Assembly (NCBI GenBank): GCA_023409615.1
Contig: JAEYRF010000194.1
Span: 1-15,949, forward strand
From: Bacillota bacterium
GTDB lineage: Bacteria; Bacillota; Clostridia; Acetivibrionales; DTU013
Direction: 5' to 3'
DNA length: 15,949 nucleotides
The translations under genes were made by a program, and so were the position numbers. The notes beneath the pieces are model-generated. The model was not told where the DNA came from and ran no database searches. It saw only the letters and a list, made by a program, of their open reading frames with translations. This document shows, piece after piece, positions 5,244 through 11,803 of the stretch; positions within the stretch are counted from its first letter, which is position 1, and each line of letters begins with the position of its first letter.

Positions 5244-8168
5244 TCAAGAGTTTATTGGCTTATATACATATGTTACTGCATTCCCCTTGACGGTTACCAA
5301 TACATACTGGGCAGCCTTGTCTTTGCCCGGTGCCAGGCCTTCAACGTCATATCCGGCGGTCTCAAAGTATTTAACGCCTTTTTCCATTGTACACTCATTT
5401 TTCTTTCCGTTATAGAATACCGAGACATTACGGAGCGTATCCAGTCTATAATCTGAAATCGTCTCCTTGAATAGAGCCAGCTCCAGATTATCAGTAAATG
5501 TATCAGGGGAGTTTTCCATGAAGATGAAGACATTTTTACCTGTAAAGGAATTCAAATCATTTATGAATTGATTCCATTGTGTAGATTCGCTTAACCTAAG
5601 GCCTTTTTTACTTGTATTGAGCCTAATGAATCTACTGTTCTTCAAGTCTGTAACAGAGTACTTATTATCTGCTGCCTTTGTGCTCTTCAGATCCACGGTA
5701 TGGGTAGCGACAGACGGAGTTTTAAGTATAAGACTTGTCACTGATTCATGGGAACCATTGCCTACAACAGCGCCGAGCTGCAGATATTTGGTTACCTTAT
5801 TGCCGAACAGTTTCACCAGATTCTTCTCAGTGTCGCTTTCAGGTGCGCGGGACTGACCCATGACGCCGAATCGGAAGGTCTCGTCCGTGACCTTGTTTAT
5901 CTTCACTTCTATATTAGCTTCATCAACGAATTTTGTGTTTTCCGGTATTTTTAATTCCTCAGCAGAGGGATAGCCATTCCCTGTAAGAGTCAAGTCGTCA
6001 AAGTAGAGATAGCCTGCATCAGCAAGATGTTCACCTGCAACAGGGTTGACCAGAGCCTGATAGATACGGACCAATTTTGCCGGCATCTTGATATTTTCGA
6101 CTGATGTCTCCAAATATTTCCACCCAGTCCAATCCATTGTTTTACTCAGATCCACCACCTGCTTTTTACCGTTTGCATCAATTATCTCAGCACGAAGCCA
6201 ACCCGAATTTTCATGATCGTTATATACTTGCAGTCCTACTCTGGTAATACCCTCATTTAGTACGTATCCGCCATCCTTCAGGACCATATATGCAGCGCGG
6301 GTTACTTCAGTATTTGTGGTAAAATCATAATACAATTCACCGGACGATTTACCGGAAATCTTCTGTTTCTTAGACAGGGTGTAGCTTCCTGCGATTGTTT
6401 CGGGATATGACTGGAATGAACCATTTTCCTCCTCAAACTTATCAACTACTGTAACGGTAGGAGCTGATACAGATACCCGGCAATAAGCGTGCGTATCACC
6501 GAAGGAAGCATCTATATAGCCCGCTCCGCGTGTTGTTGCAGTAAAGATGCCATCCTTGAAGGTTCCAATTTTGCTGCTGACCTTCCACGTCAGATCTGAA
6601 AGCTCCATTGTTGCAGTATATCCTCTTGGATTGACACCTTTCACTGAAAATGTTTGTGTCTTCCCGATCGATAACTTAATGCTGTCGCTGCTGAGCTTGA
6701 TTACTGCAGGTTTGGACAGAACGCTGATGTTTATAGAGCCTGTCACTTTACCTACTGAAGCTGTAACCTTACCCTCTCCAAAAGTGCTGGGCTTGAAAAC
6801 ATTCCCATTGAAAGTACCCTTTACTCCTGAAACAGACCATTTTATGGAGGCGAGATCTATATCGATTGGGTTGTTATATTTATCATACCCTTTTACAGTA
6901 AATGCTCTAGTCGCATTGGTAAAAATATACCGGTCTGTGGTCTCAACAATAATTCCAGCCAGAGGAGCCTTCGGAGCGGACGTAAATACTCCGATTCCTA
7001 CTGCTACATTCCTTGTGCTTCCGTCGGAGGGCTTGTTCAAGACTTTGACGGTTTTGTTACCTAAAGGCCTTGCTACCATGGTCGTGGAACCACCGCCATC
7101 CATATTGATGGCGTTGTAGGCGCCTATGCTCTTCATAAACAGCGCCATATCCTTCTGAGTAAGTCCGATACTTGCGTTTTGCCTTCCGTCGACAGTAACA
7201 AGGTAAAGCGTTTTACCATCCTTTGAGCTTCCAACAGCTGTCTTAGGGCTCTTGATCATGACATCGGAGGCTGTAAATGAAAAGGTTTCCGGAACGACGC
7301 CATCCTTCACCAGCATGGAGCTGCCGGAGAAAGACATTTTTAGGTTGGTCCAGTCCGGTGTGGTGCTTATATTCAAGGTGACATCATCGCCCAGAGCAAA
7401 GGTATGCTGAAGCAGTTTTGCTCCCTCTGCGCGGGTCACTACGACAAATCCATTTTCAGGAATAGCTGCAGCCGGCTGGGCATCAAGAAATTGCGTGACG
7501 ACACCGTTTTCTACAACCATCTGGAAAATATCAGGCATGGCTTCCGATGCTCCGATTGCCGTTTTACCCCATTTGCGATCAAATACATTGATCTTATTGT
7601 AATAATTTTTATTACCTACGTTATACTGCTCTAAATCTACCTTTGCTCCTGATTTCGAAGACAGGCTCATATCCACCTTCATGTAATCCATCATCACTTC
7701 ATCGAGGTCGTTGATTGAGAAAGAGGCCATCGCATCGCTGTAGCGGTTGAAGCCCCTGAATGAGCAAAGAATGTCAGATGATTGAACAATAGCTCCGACA
7801 GGAAATCCGTTACCGCTTCCACTTGAGGTAAAGAAGCTGGTATTCACAGCGGCTACTGCATTTCTTTGCTCGGCGAGCTTTTTCGTCGATGCAGTCTTTC
7901 CCACGGACTCTGTATTGGTGAGTGTGTCCACGCTGATATATTTGTTTGATAGATCTACTGTTGCCACATGAAAGTTATACCAACCGTCGGTTGTAAACCT
8001 GATAATATTCTCATGTGTCACGCCTTGCGTTATGATTTGCTTATCGGTCTTCTGGTAAATCACGTTTGCTTCAGCTGCATATGTATTCACTGCTGTAAAT
8101 GGTACCAGTAGGATTGTGGCAGTTATGAGGGTGGCTAAACACTTGTTTTTTCCTTTGTTTTTTAACAT
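5244..8168 (-). CDS. Secreted phosphodiester glycosidase (NAGPA domain) with Ig-like, carbohydrate-binding-like and degenerate C-terminal domains
   Basis: Exported protein of 974 residues. Residues 1-31 are a signal peptide (basic start, hydrophobic core, AxA-type cleavage near TYA/AEA). Residues about 60-395 are a NAGPA (phosphodiester glycosidase) domain, shown by VAAVNTSFF (105-113), the LYLVTVDGRQ strand (about 321-330) and the hallmark INMDGGGSTTMV (354-365). Two Ig-like repeats follow (about 401-485 and 486-570, each with a Lys-rich beta-strand pattern and a G-T-F motif), then a jelly-roll-like, carbohydrate-binding type sandwich (about 573-735, ending YLYFDDLTLTG). The C-terminal 235 residues begin FRFGVMGQSRAPESD and contain NVFIFMENSP, reminiscent of a metallophosphoesterase fold that lacks the usual Asp/His ligands (inference). 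The likely substrate is a sugar-phosphodiester in cell-wall polymer or exopolysaccharide. A GGAGG site 7 nt before the ATG supports the start; the gene lies 11 bp after ttcA in one operon. Confidence 0.88.
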   Translation of the reverse strand: MLKNKGKNKCLATLITATILLVPFTAVNTYAAEANVIYQKTDKQIITQGVTHENIIRFTTDGWYNFHVATVDLSNKYISVDTLTNTESVGKTASTKKLAEQRNAVAAVNTSFFTSSGSGNGFPVGAIVQSSDILCSFRGFNRYSDAMASFSINDLDEVMMDYMKVDMSLSSKSGAKVDLEQYNVGNKNYYNKINVFDRKWGKTAIGASEAMPDIFQMVVENGVVTQFLDAQPAAAIPENGFVVVTRAEGAKLLQHTFALGDDVTLNISTTPDWTNLKMSFSGSSMLVKDGVVPETFSFTASDVMIKSPKTAVGSSKDGKTLYLVTVDGRQNASIGLTQKDMALFMKSIGAYNAINMDGGGSTTMVARPLGNKTVKVLNKPSDGSTRNVAVGIGVFTSAPKAPLAGIIVETTDRYIFTNATRAFTVKGYDKYNNPIDIDLASIKWSVSGVKGTFNGNVFKPSTFGEGKVTASVGKVTGSINISVLSKPAVIKLSSDSIKLSIGKTQTFSVKGVNPRGYTATMELSDLTWKVSSKIGTFKDGIFTATTRGAGYIDASFGDTHAYCRVSVSAPTVTVVDKFEEENGSFQSYPETIAGSYTLSKKQKISGKSSGELYYDFTTNTEVTRAAYMVLKDGGYVLNEGITRVGLQVYNDHENSGWLRAEIIDANGKKQVVDLSKTMDWTGWKYLETSVENIKMPAKLVRIYQALVNPVAGEHLADAGYLYFDDLTLTGNGYPSAEELKIPENTKFVDEANIEVKINKVTDETFRFGVMGQSRAPESDTEKNLVKLFGNKVTKYLQLGAVVGNGSHESVTSLILKTPSVATHTVDLKSTKAADNKYSVTDLKNSRFIRLNTSKKGLRLSESTQWNQFINDLNSFTGKNVFIFMENSPDTFTDNLELALFKETISDYRLDTLRNVSVFYNGKKNECTMEKGVKYFETAGYDVEGLAPGKDKAAQYVLVTVKGNAVTYVYKPINS

Positions 8169-8179
8169 TCTGACCTCCG

Positions 8180-8899
8180 TTATTCGTGCCAGCCATCAAG
8201 TCCGGATCGTTTGATGGCGCCGAATATATTGTTTTTTATTTCCCTGTTGTCGACCGAAAGATCACGGAGAAGCTCTTTAATAAACTGACGCTTTGTGTGA
8301 CCGTTGGCTGTACAGGGATTTTGTATGATCTGCAGGTTCCGGTCCTTTATGAATGTTCTTATTTGTTTCTCTTCGACGTATATTAGTGGTCGAATTACTG
8401 TGATTGCTTTTCTGTCCAGAAAAGTTACCGGAGAAAAGGAATGGATCCGGCCTTCGTAAAATGTACTTAACAGCAGTGTTTCCAGAACATCATCACGGTT
8501 GTGGGCGAGAGCGACCTTGTTGCAGCCAAGCCTCACAGCGGTACTGTTCAGGGCACCCCGCCTGAGATTGGCGCACAGCGAGCAGGGATTTTTCTCCTGT
8601 CTGCCCTCAAATACAATTTTTCCTATTGCGGTTTCTTCTATAATATATTCTACGCCAATCTCTTCGCAAAGTTTTATTACAGGGCTGAAATCCGGTTCGC
8701 CAATACCCATTGTCAGCGTAACTGCTTTCATATCAAACTTAAGCGGGTAAAAGTCCATTAATTTTCTCAATGCAACCAATAGGGTGAGAGAATCCTTCCC
8801 GCCTGATACTCCGACTGCTATCCGGTCACCTTCTTGAATCATGTCATAGTCCTGGATAGCTTTTCTTGTTTGTCCCAAAATTCTTTTGATATGTAGCAC
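8180..8899 (-). CDS. ttcA: TtcA-family tRNA 2-thiocytidine synthetase (PP-loop ATPase, iron-sulfur)
   Basis: ATP-dependent enzyme expected to thiolate cytidine 32 of certain tRNAs. The PP-loop SGGKDS lies at residues 32-37 after VGV. The TtcA family's three cluster-binding cysteines are visible: the CSLC pair in NPCSLCANLRRGAL, where the LRRGAL context is diagnostic, and the single Cys in QNPCTANGHTKR further on. ALAHNRDDVLET is the conserved metal/ATP-binding helix. Length (239 aa) is short for TtcA but complete. I prefer the GTG at 8899, which lies 7 nt after AGGG; the alternative TTG at 8905 touches the ribosome site. Clostridial TtcA-like proteins are sometimes of unproven tRNA specificity, so a related thiolation target is possible. 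It is the first gene of an operon with the secreted glycosidase. Confidence 0.9.
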   Translation of the reverse strand: MLHIKRILGQTRKAIQDYDMIQEGDRIAVGVSGGKDSLTLLVALRKLMDFYPLKFDMKAVTLTMGIGEPDFSPVIKLCEEIGVEYIIEETAIGKIVFEGRQEKNPCSLCANLRRGALNSTAVRLGCNKVALAHNRDDVLETLLLSTFYEGRIHSFSPVTFLDRKAITVIRPLIYVEEKQIRTFIKDRNLQIIQNPCTANGHTKRQFIKELLRDLSVDNREIKNNIFGAIKRSGLDGWHE

Positions 8900-8962
8900 G
8901 TTCAAGCCCTGCCTGTACTCTGCCTAATTTAGGTATAACAGGGGATATAAACCCCCTCTTCT

Positions 8963-8991
8963 ATTATAGGATAGCGGGGTAGAGGTAGCAA
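8963..8991 (-). promoter_or_regulatory. Sigma-A type promoter of the ttcA-glycosidase operon
   Basis: On the minus strand TTGCTA (8991-8986) and a perfect TATAAT (8968-8963) are separated by 17 nt. The start site would fall near 8956, about 57 nt before the GTG start. The leader would open with a GGGG-loop-CCCC hairpin (8953 to about 8940) followed by CCTAAATTAGG, a small palindrome. The hairpin lies at the very 5' end, where such stems often protect mRNA. Confidence 0.65.
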
Positions 8992-9020
8992 GTTACCTTT
9001 ATATTACACAATTCTTTATA

Positions 9021-9044
9021 ATAGTTAAATTTTTGGCTCTTGCC
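9021..9044 (+). repeat. Degenerate copy of the tRNA-Pro promoter upstream region
   Basis: The segment ATAGTTAAATTTTTGGCTCT with following TGCC nearly repeats 9626-9650, differing by one inserted T and one substitution. In the downstream copy the final TTGCCA acts as the -35 box of the tRNA promoter. Here the box reads TTGCCG and no TATAAT follows at 17 nt, so this copy looks inactive. A further partial relation is AAGGAGTAAAAGTG (9361-9374) versus AAGGAGAAAAAGTG (9653-9666). Confidence 0.7.
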
Positions 9045-9073
9045 GCAGCGAGCTGGTTAAGCAGGAGCAATCC

Positions 9074-9155
9074 GCCTAACCGCCTGTGGCTGCTCAAATT
9101 CGCAGGTCTAGGCTGCCTAACTGCCTGTTGCTGCTCAAATTAGTAAGTTTAGGGT
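9074..9155 (+). repeat. Two-copy degenerate 41-bp tandem repeat
   Basis: Units 9074-9114 and 9115-9155 both begin GCCTAAC and share GCCTGT and GCTGCTCAAATT at the same offsets, with most differences in the last third. They are directly adjacent with no spacer. Divergence suggests an old duplication rather than an active satellite. No coding frame or RNA family is recognised. Confidence 0.75.
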
Positions 9156-9645
9156 TTAATAATGTAACACAACTCGTGATTACGTAAGCCGATCGTGTAA
9201 GATACTATAAAAGATACTTTATTTTCCATAAAATATTATCCCATCAATTGCAAATTTGAGCATCACAGTGTATTACCATATACTAATTGAACTATTGCTC
9301 AATAACGGATTCAATATCTTAATTTGCAAAACCTATTAGTCCAGCATTCGTTTTTAACGCAAGGAGTAAAAGTGCCCTATATTAATGTATTGCGTTTTGC
9401 AAAGCGAAAGCACATGGGCAAGTCGAAACTTGCATAAATACCTCTGAAAATTAAATTATGAAGTATTTTTGCTCAGACAATCGTCTTGCTTATCCTCGAT
9501 CTGACTATATATCTAAACTTCATTCCGCTAAAAAATCTTTATATTGTATAATAGCTCTTTATAATACCTGTGTCCTAACTGCAACCTATAAACAGCTTGA
9601 CGCTATCTATTGCTTATAGGCGAGGATAGTTTAAATTTTTGGCAC

Positions 9646-9674
9646 TTGCCATAAGGAGAAAAAGTGTTTATAAT
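9646..9674 (+). promoter_or_regulatory. Promoter of the tRNA-Pro gene
   Basis: TTGCCA (9646-9651) and a perfect TATAAT (9669-9674) are spaced by exactly 17 nt, preceded by an AAATTTTT tract (9633-9640) placed like an UP element. Transcription would begin near 9681, about 41 nt before the mature tRNA. A second TATAAT at 9709-9714 lies closer to the tRNA but lacks a good -35. Confidence 0.7.
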
Positions 9675-9721
9675 GTAAAAGCACGAGTTAAACTATTCGT
9701 AGCAACAATATAATACTATTT

Positions 9722-9797
9722 CGGGGTGTAGCGCAGCTGGTAGCGCGCTTGGTTTGGGACCAAGATGCCGCAGGTTCAAATCCTGTCACTCCGACCA
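9722..9797 (+). tRNA. tRNA-Pro (anticodon UGG)
   Basis: Complete 76-nt cloverleaf with CCA encoded. The acceptor CGGGGTG pairs with CACTCCG (one G-U), followed by discriminator A and CCA (9795-9797). The anticodon arm is CTTGG-TTTGGGA-CCAAG, giving anticodon TGG, which decodes proline CCN codons. The T-arm is GCAGG-TTCAAAT-CCTGT. A strong terminator follows within 7 nt, so it is a single-gene unit. Its last 22 bases (from the T-loop to CCA) recur 209 bp downstream. Confidence 0.97.
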
Positions 9798-9858
9798 AAA
9801 AAACCGAACTTCGGGTACATCACGAAGTTCGGTTTTTTAATTCTTGCGACAGGATTTG
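9776..9858 (+). repeat. 83-bp direct repeat, copy 1 (tRNA 3' end, terminator, inverted T-arm)
   Basis: Starts in the T-loop of tRNA-Pro, runs through the acceptor 3' strand, CCA and the terminator, and ends with GACAGGATTTG. That last piece is the inverse complement of the CAAATCCTGTC with which the block starts, so the unit is itself an 11-bp inverted repeat around the terminator. It is base-for-base identical to copy 2 at offset +209. About 10 bp further on, a 27-bp segment (9869-9895, GGCACGAGCC...) also recurs downstream. Confidence 0.95.
9804..9838 (+). terminator. Rho-independent terminator of tRNA-Pro
   Basis: CCGAACTTCG (9804-9813) pairs perfectly with CGAAGTTCGG (9823-9832) across a 9-nt loop, followed by six T. 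The A-run before the stem also makes it usable in the opposite direction. An identical copy lies at 10013-10047 within the duplicated block. Confidence 0.95.
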
Positions 9859-9884
9859 GACCTGAGAAGGCACGAGCCGTAAAT

Positions 9885-9907
9885 AAAATGTGCTAGTAGC
9901 ACATTTT
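9885..9907 (+). terminator. Perfect 11-bp palindrome with T-run, terminator-like
   Basis: AAAATGTGCTA (9885-9895) and TAGCACATTTT (9897-9907) form an 11-bp perfect stem around a single G, extending into five T. The one-base centre means the RNA would open a pair or two to form a loop. Only the left half is present in the second copy of this region (10143-10153), where the sequence then diverges. Confidence 0.55.
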
Positions 9908-9984
9908 TAGGCGAGTGTGCCGAGACTTAAGTCGAGGCGGCAGTATGCGAGCTTCTTAAGGAACATAAGAAGCGAAGCAGACGG

Positions 9985-10067
9985 TCAAATCCTGTCACTC
10001 CGACCAAAAAAACCGAACTTCGGGTACATCACGAAGTTCGGTTTTTTAATTCTTGCGACAGGATTTG
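9985..10067 (+). repeat. 83-bp direct repeat, copy 2 (truncated tRNA end plus terminator)
   Basis: Identical to 9776-9858. Here the tRNA 3' fragment is preceded not by a tRNA body but by an unrelated segment, which ends GACGG and can still close a T-stem with CTGTC. That segment contains GACTTAAGTC (9924-9933) and an 8-bp hairpin GCTTCTTA/TAAGAAGC (9951-9958/9966-9973). It cannot make a tRNA. The layout resembles the direct repeat left when an element integrates at a tRNA 3' end, but no integrase lies between the copies. Confidence 0.93.
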
Positions 10068-10072
10068 AACAA

Positions 10073-10113
10073 GGGGACATTCCTTGGAAATGGTATTTGG
10101 AAGGTGTGTCCCC
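10073..10113 (+). mobile_element. REP-like imperfect palindrome (GGGGACA ... TGTCCCC)
   Basis: GGGGACATTCCTT (10073-10085) and AAGGTGTGTCCCC (10101-10113) are complementary at 11 of 13 positions around a 15-nt loop. Similar GGGGACA-ended palindromes are scattered in many Firmicute genomes and resemble REP elements moved by RAYT (TnpA-REP) transposases (recalled, not searched). It sits exactly in the spacer that differs between the two copies of the duplicated tRNA-flank block, as if inserted there. Confidence 0.5.
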
Positions 10114-10153
10114 ATACCTTACAATGGGCACGAGCCGTGAATAAAATGTGCTA

Positions 10154-10344
10154 AATGTTTAAATTGCACCAAAATGTGCAAAAATGCCAGTTTTGGGCAC
10201 ATATTTGTTCGATTTTCGGTCATTTAGCTCGATAATGCAGCCAAATCTTGTATTATGTGAACCTTTTATATAAAAAATACAAACTTTGCTTAAATTTCTG
10301 CCCAAAAGTGGGAATTTTGCTCATAATAATGAAAACAAAGGTTT
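10154..10344. other. Non-coding spacer, nothing identified
   Basis: AT-rich spacer between the repeat block and the transporter stop codon. It holds a distant inverted pair TTTTGGGCA (10191-10199) and TGCCCAAAA (10299-10307) and several T/A runs. No clear terminator for the minus-strand operon ending at 10345 and no gene were found. Confidence 0.5.
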
Positions 10345-11790
10345 TTATCTGCCGGTGGGTTTCTTTTCGCCCGAAAAGGCATCAGTACCCGTAATAAGCT
10401 TGCATACAGCCACTTGCTCACAGCTAAGCTTCGTATCCGTCCCATCCTTTCGATAAGCGGCAATAACATCATGCATTACTGAAAACTCTTTCTTTCCAAG
10501 CTGGTATTTACGCAATACAAGTAACATTGCGATCAGGAACAAAATTGGCACGATGCAAAACAACAGTTTTATCCCTATAGTGGTAAGCGGCTCAATATTA
10601 CCTGCACGTACTGCATTTTCACTGTAGTGAAAAACGTCCAGCATAATACCCGTGATTCCGACCATGATGCCTCCGGAGAGTTTGCGTAAAAATGTAGATA
10701 CACCAGAGTAAAGACCTTCCCTGCGTTTCCCTGTAATAAGTTCATCGACATCGGTAATATCCGGAAGGATAGACCATGAGACCAGATTGCAGCCCGCCGC
10801 TCCGACACCTATTAATGCACAAACAGGAATGATAACAATATCCGGCGTTTCAGGTGTGAATGTAAAGATAAGAATACAAGCAGCGATCCAAACTGAGGCC
10901 GCAATTATTCCCGGAATTTTCTTGCCGTATCTTTGAGCAACTTTGGAAAACAAGATTATGAAAAGGAGCTGTACAACCAAAATCGAACCCATCGCAATTG
11001 TATAGAGGCTGTCTTTTTGCAGCGTTACACTTAGGTAGAACACCGCAATGGCCATCGTTATGTCAATAGCCATCTGTGAAAATATAAAAATCAGTGCATA
11101 TAGCCGGAATGACCGGTTTTTGAATACGGAGTACCATTCCTTGAAAGTAAAACCCGCTTTTGTCATACCCGCAGTATTTTCCCAGGTGCCGAAAAACACG
11201 GCAAACCAGCATAAACCAAAAATAGCGCCGAATATCAGTGCCATAACCAGATAGCCTGCCTGCGGGGTTTTAAATGAACCTGTGACTATATTTGGTACAA
11301 TTCCGCAAACGATCGCCGAACCAGCTGAAAAACTAAGCCGCATTGCTGTAAAAGCACTACGCTTGTTATAATCGCTCGTCATATCTGCAAGTAAAGCGTT
11401 GTATGGAACCATAACCATTGTAAATGCAGAGGAAAACAGTATGAACGCTATCGTATAATACAAAATTTTTAAAGCTTCGTTTGTGATACCAAAGCAATAC
11501 CAGAGCATGACCCATGACAGGAAAACGGGGACTGTACCAATAAGAAAAAAGTAGCGACGTCTTCCAAATCTGGATTTATTCCTGTCAGAAAGAATGCCCA
11601 TAAAAGGGTCGGTAACAGCATCCCACGCCTTCCCGATAAAGATGATAGTGCCTGCCCATACACCTGAAAGCCCTTCAACTTTAGTTAAGAAAGCAAGGAG
11701 CAGCAGACCTACAATCAGAAATGAGCCTCCTCCGTAGATGTCCCCGCATGCGTATGAAATTTTTCCTACTATATTATCATGTTCTTTCAT
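10345..11790 (-). CDS. GPH-family (MelB-like) MFS cation symporter
   Basis: Inner-membrane transporter of 481 residues with about 12 hydrophobic helices, normal for the glycoside-pentoside-hexuronide:cation symporter family. The N-terminal signature is clear: GKAWDAVTDPFMGILSDRNK (residues 53-72), in which D57 and D61 match the cation-site Asp pair of MelB (Asp55/Asp59) and D17 may match Asp19, followed by the cytoplasmic loop SRFGRRRY. The central loop and second half (DITDVDELITGKRREGLYSG, about 340-360) are also family-typical. Substrate is unproven: sugars or glycosides are usual, but the coupling to an acyltransferase gene raises lipid transport as an option. AAGGGTGA 6 nt before the ATG supports the start. 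It lies 13 bp downstream of the acyltransferase in one operon. Confidence 0.92.
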   Translation of the reverse strand: MKEHDNIVGKISYACGDIYGGGSFLIVGLLLLAFLTKVEGLSGVWAGTIIFIGKAWDAVTDPFMGILSDRNKSRFGRRRYFFLIGTVPVFLSWVMLWYCFGITNEALKILYYTIAFILFSSAFTMVMVPYNALLADMTSDYNKRSAFTAMRLSFSAGSAIVCGIVPNIVTGSFKTPQAGYLVMALIFGAIFGLCWFAVFFGTWENTAGMTKAGFTFKEWYSVFKNRSFRLYALIFIFSQMAIDITMAIAVFYLSVTLQKDSLYTIAMGSILVVQLLFIILFSKVAQRYGKKIPGIIAASVWIAACILIFTFTPETPDIVIIPVCALIGVGAAGCNLVSWSILPDITDVDELITGKRREGLYSGVSTFLRKLSGGIMVGITGIMLDVFHYSENAVRAGNIEPLTTIGIKLLFCIVPILFLIAMLLVLRKYQLGKKEFSVMHDVIAAYRKDGTDTKLSCEQVAVCKLITGTDAFSGEKKPTGR

Positions 11791-11803
11791 ATAAAATCAC
11801 CCT

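Larger units (their letters stand above)
9000..9640 (+). other. Gene-free AT-rich stretch with decayed repeats upstream of tRNA-Pro
   Basis: No convincing gene is present. The stretch holds several TATAAT-like boxes (9017-9022, 9547-9552, 9560-9565), a 41-bp degenerate tandem repeat (9074-9155), and the 10-mer TGCTCAAATT at 9091-9100 and 9132-9141 with its inverse AATTTGAGCA at 9253-9262. It also has a small GCAAGT-CGAA-ACTTGC hairpin (9418-9433) and degenerate copies of the tRNA promoter region. A 21-codon GTG-initiated basic frame at 9372-9437 has an AAGGAG 5 nt upstream, but that AAGGAG belongs to one of the repeat copies, so I do not call it a gene. The picture is of duplicated and decaying non-coding DNA. 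Confidence 0.6.

Noticed and set aside
6547..7119. 190-codon plus-strand ORF inside the glycosidase gene
   Set aside because: It is antisense to a long gene with recognisable domains, has no ribosome site, and reads as the reverse shadow of beta-strand-rich codons.
9074..9155. CRISPR array
   Set aside because: There are only two adjacent, diverged units with no spacers and no cas genes nearby.
9372..9437. 21-codon GTG-initiated basic peptide with AAGGAG upstream
   Set aside because: The AAGGAG lies in a repeated promoter-region fragment that also occurs at 9653 in front of no gene, so the apparent ribosome site is probably incidental.
9391..9440. Possible riboswitch (GCGAAAGC and a GCAAGT-CGAA-ACTTGC hairpin)
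   Set aside because: The bases do not fit the conserved cores of the c-di-GMP, cobalamin or ydaO riboswitches as recalled, and no gene follows on either strand within range.
9985..10006. A second tRNA gene
   Set aside because: Only the T-loop to CCA part is present; the upstream bases give no acceptor 5' strand, D-arm or anticodon arm.
9917..10144. 75-codon plus-strand ORF across the repeat block
   Set aside because: It runs through the duplicated tRNA end, the terminator hairpin and the REP-like palindrome; it has no ribosome site and its sequence is explained by the repeats.
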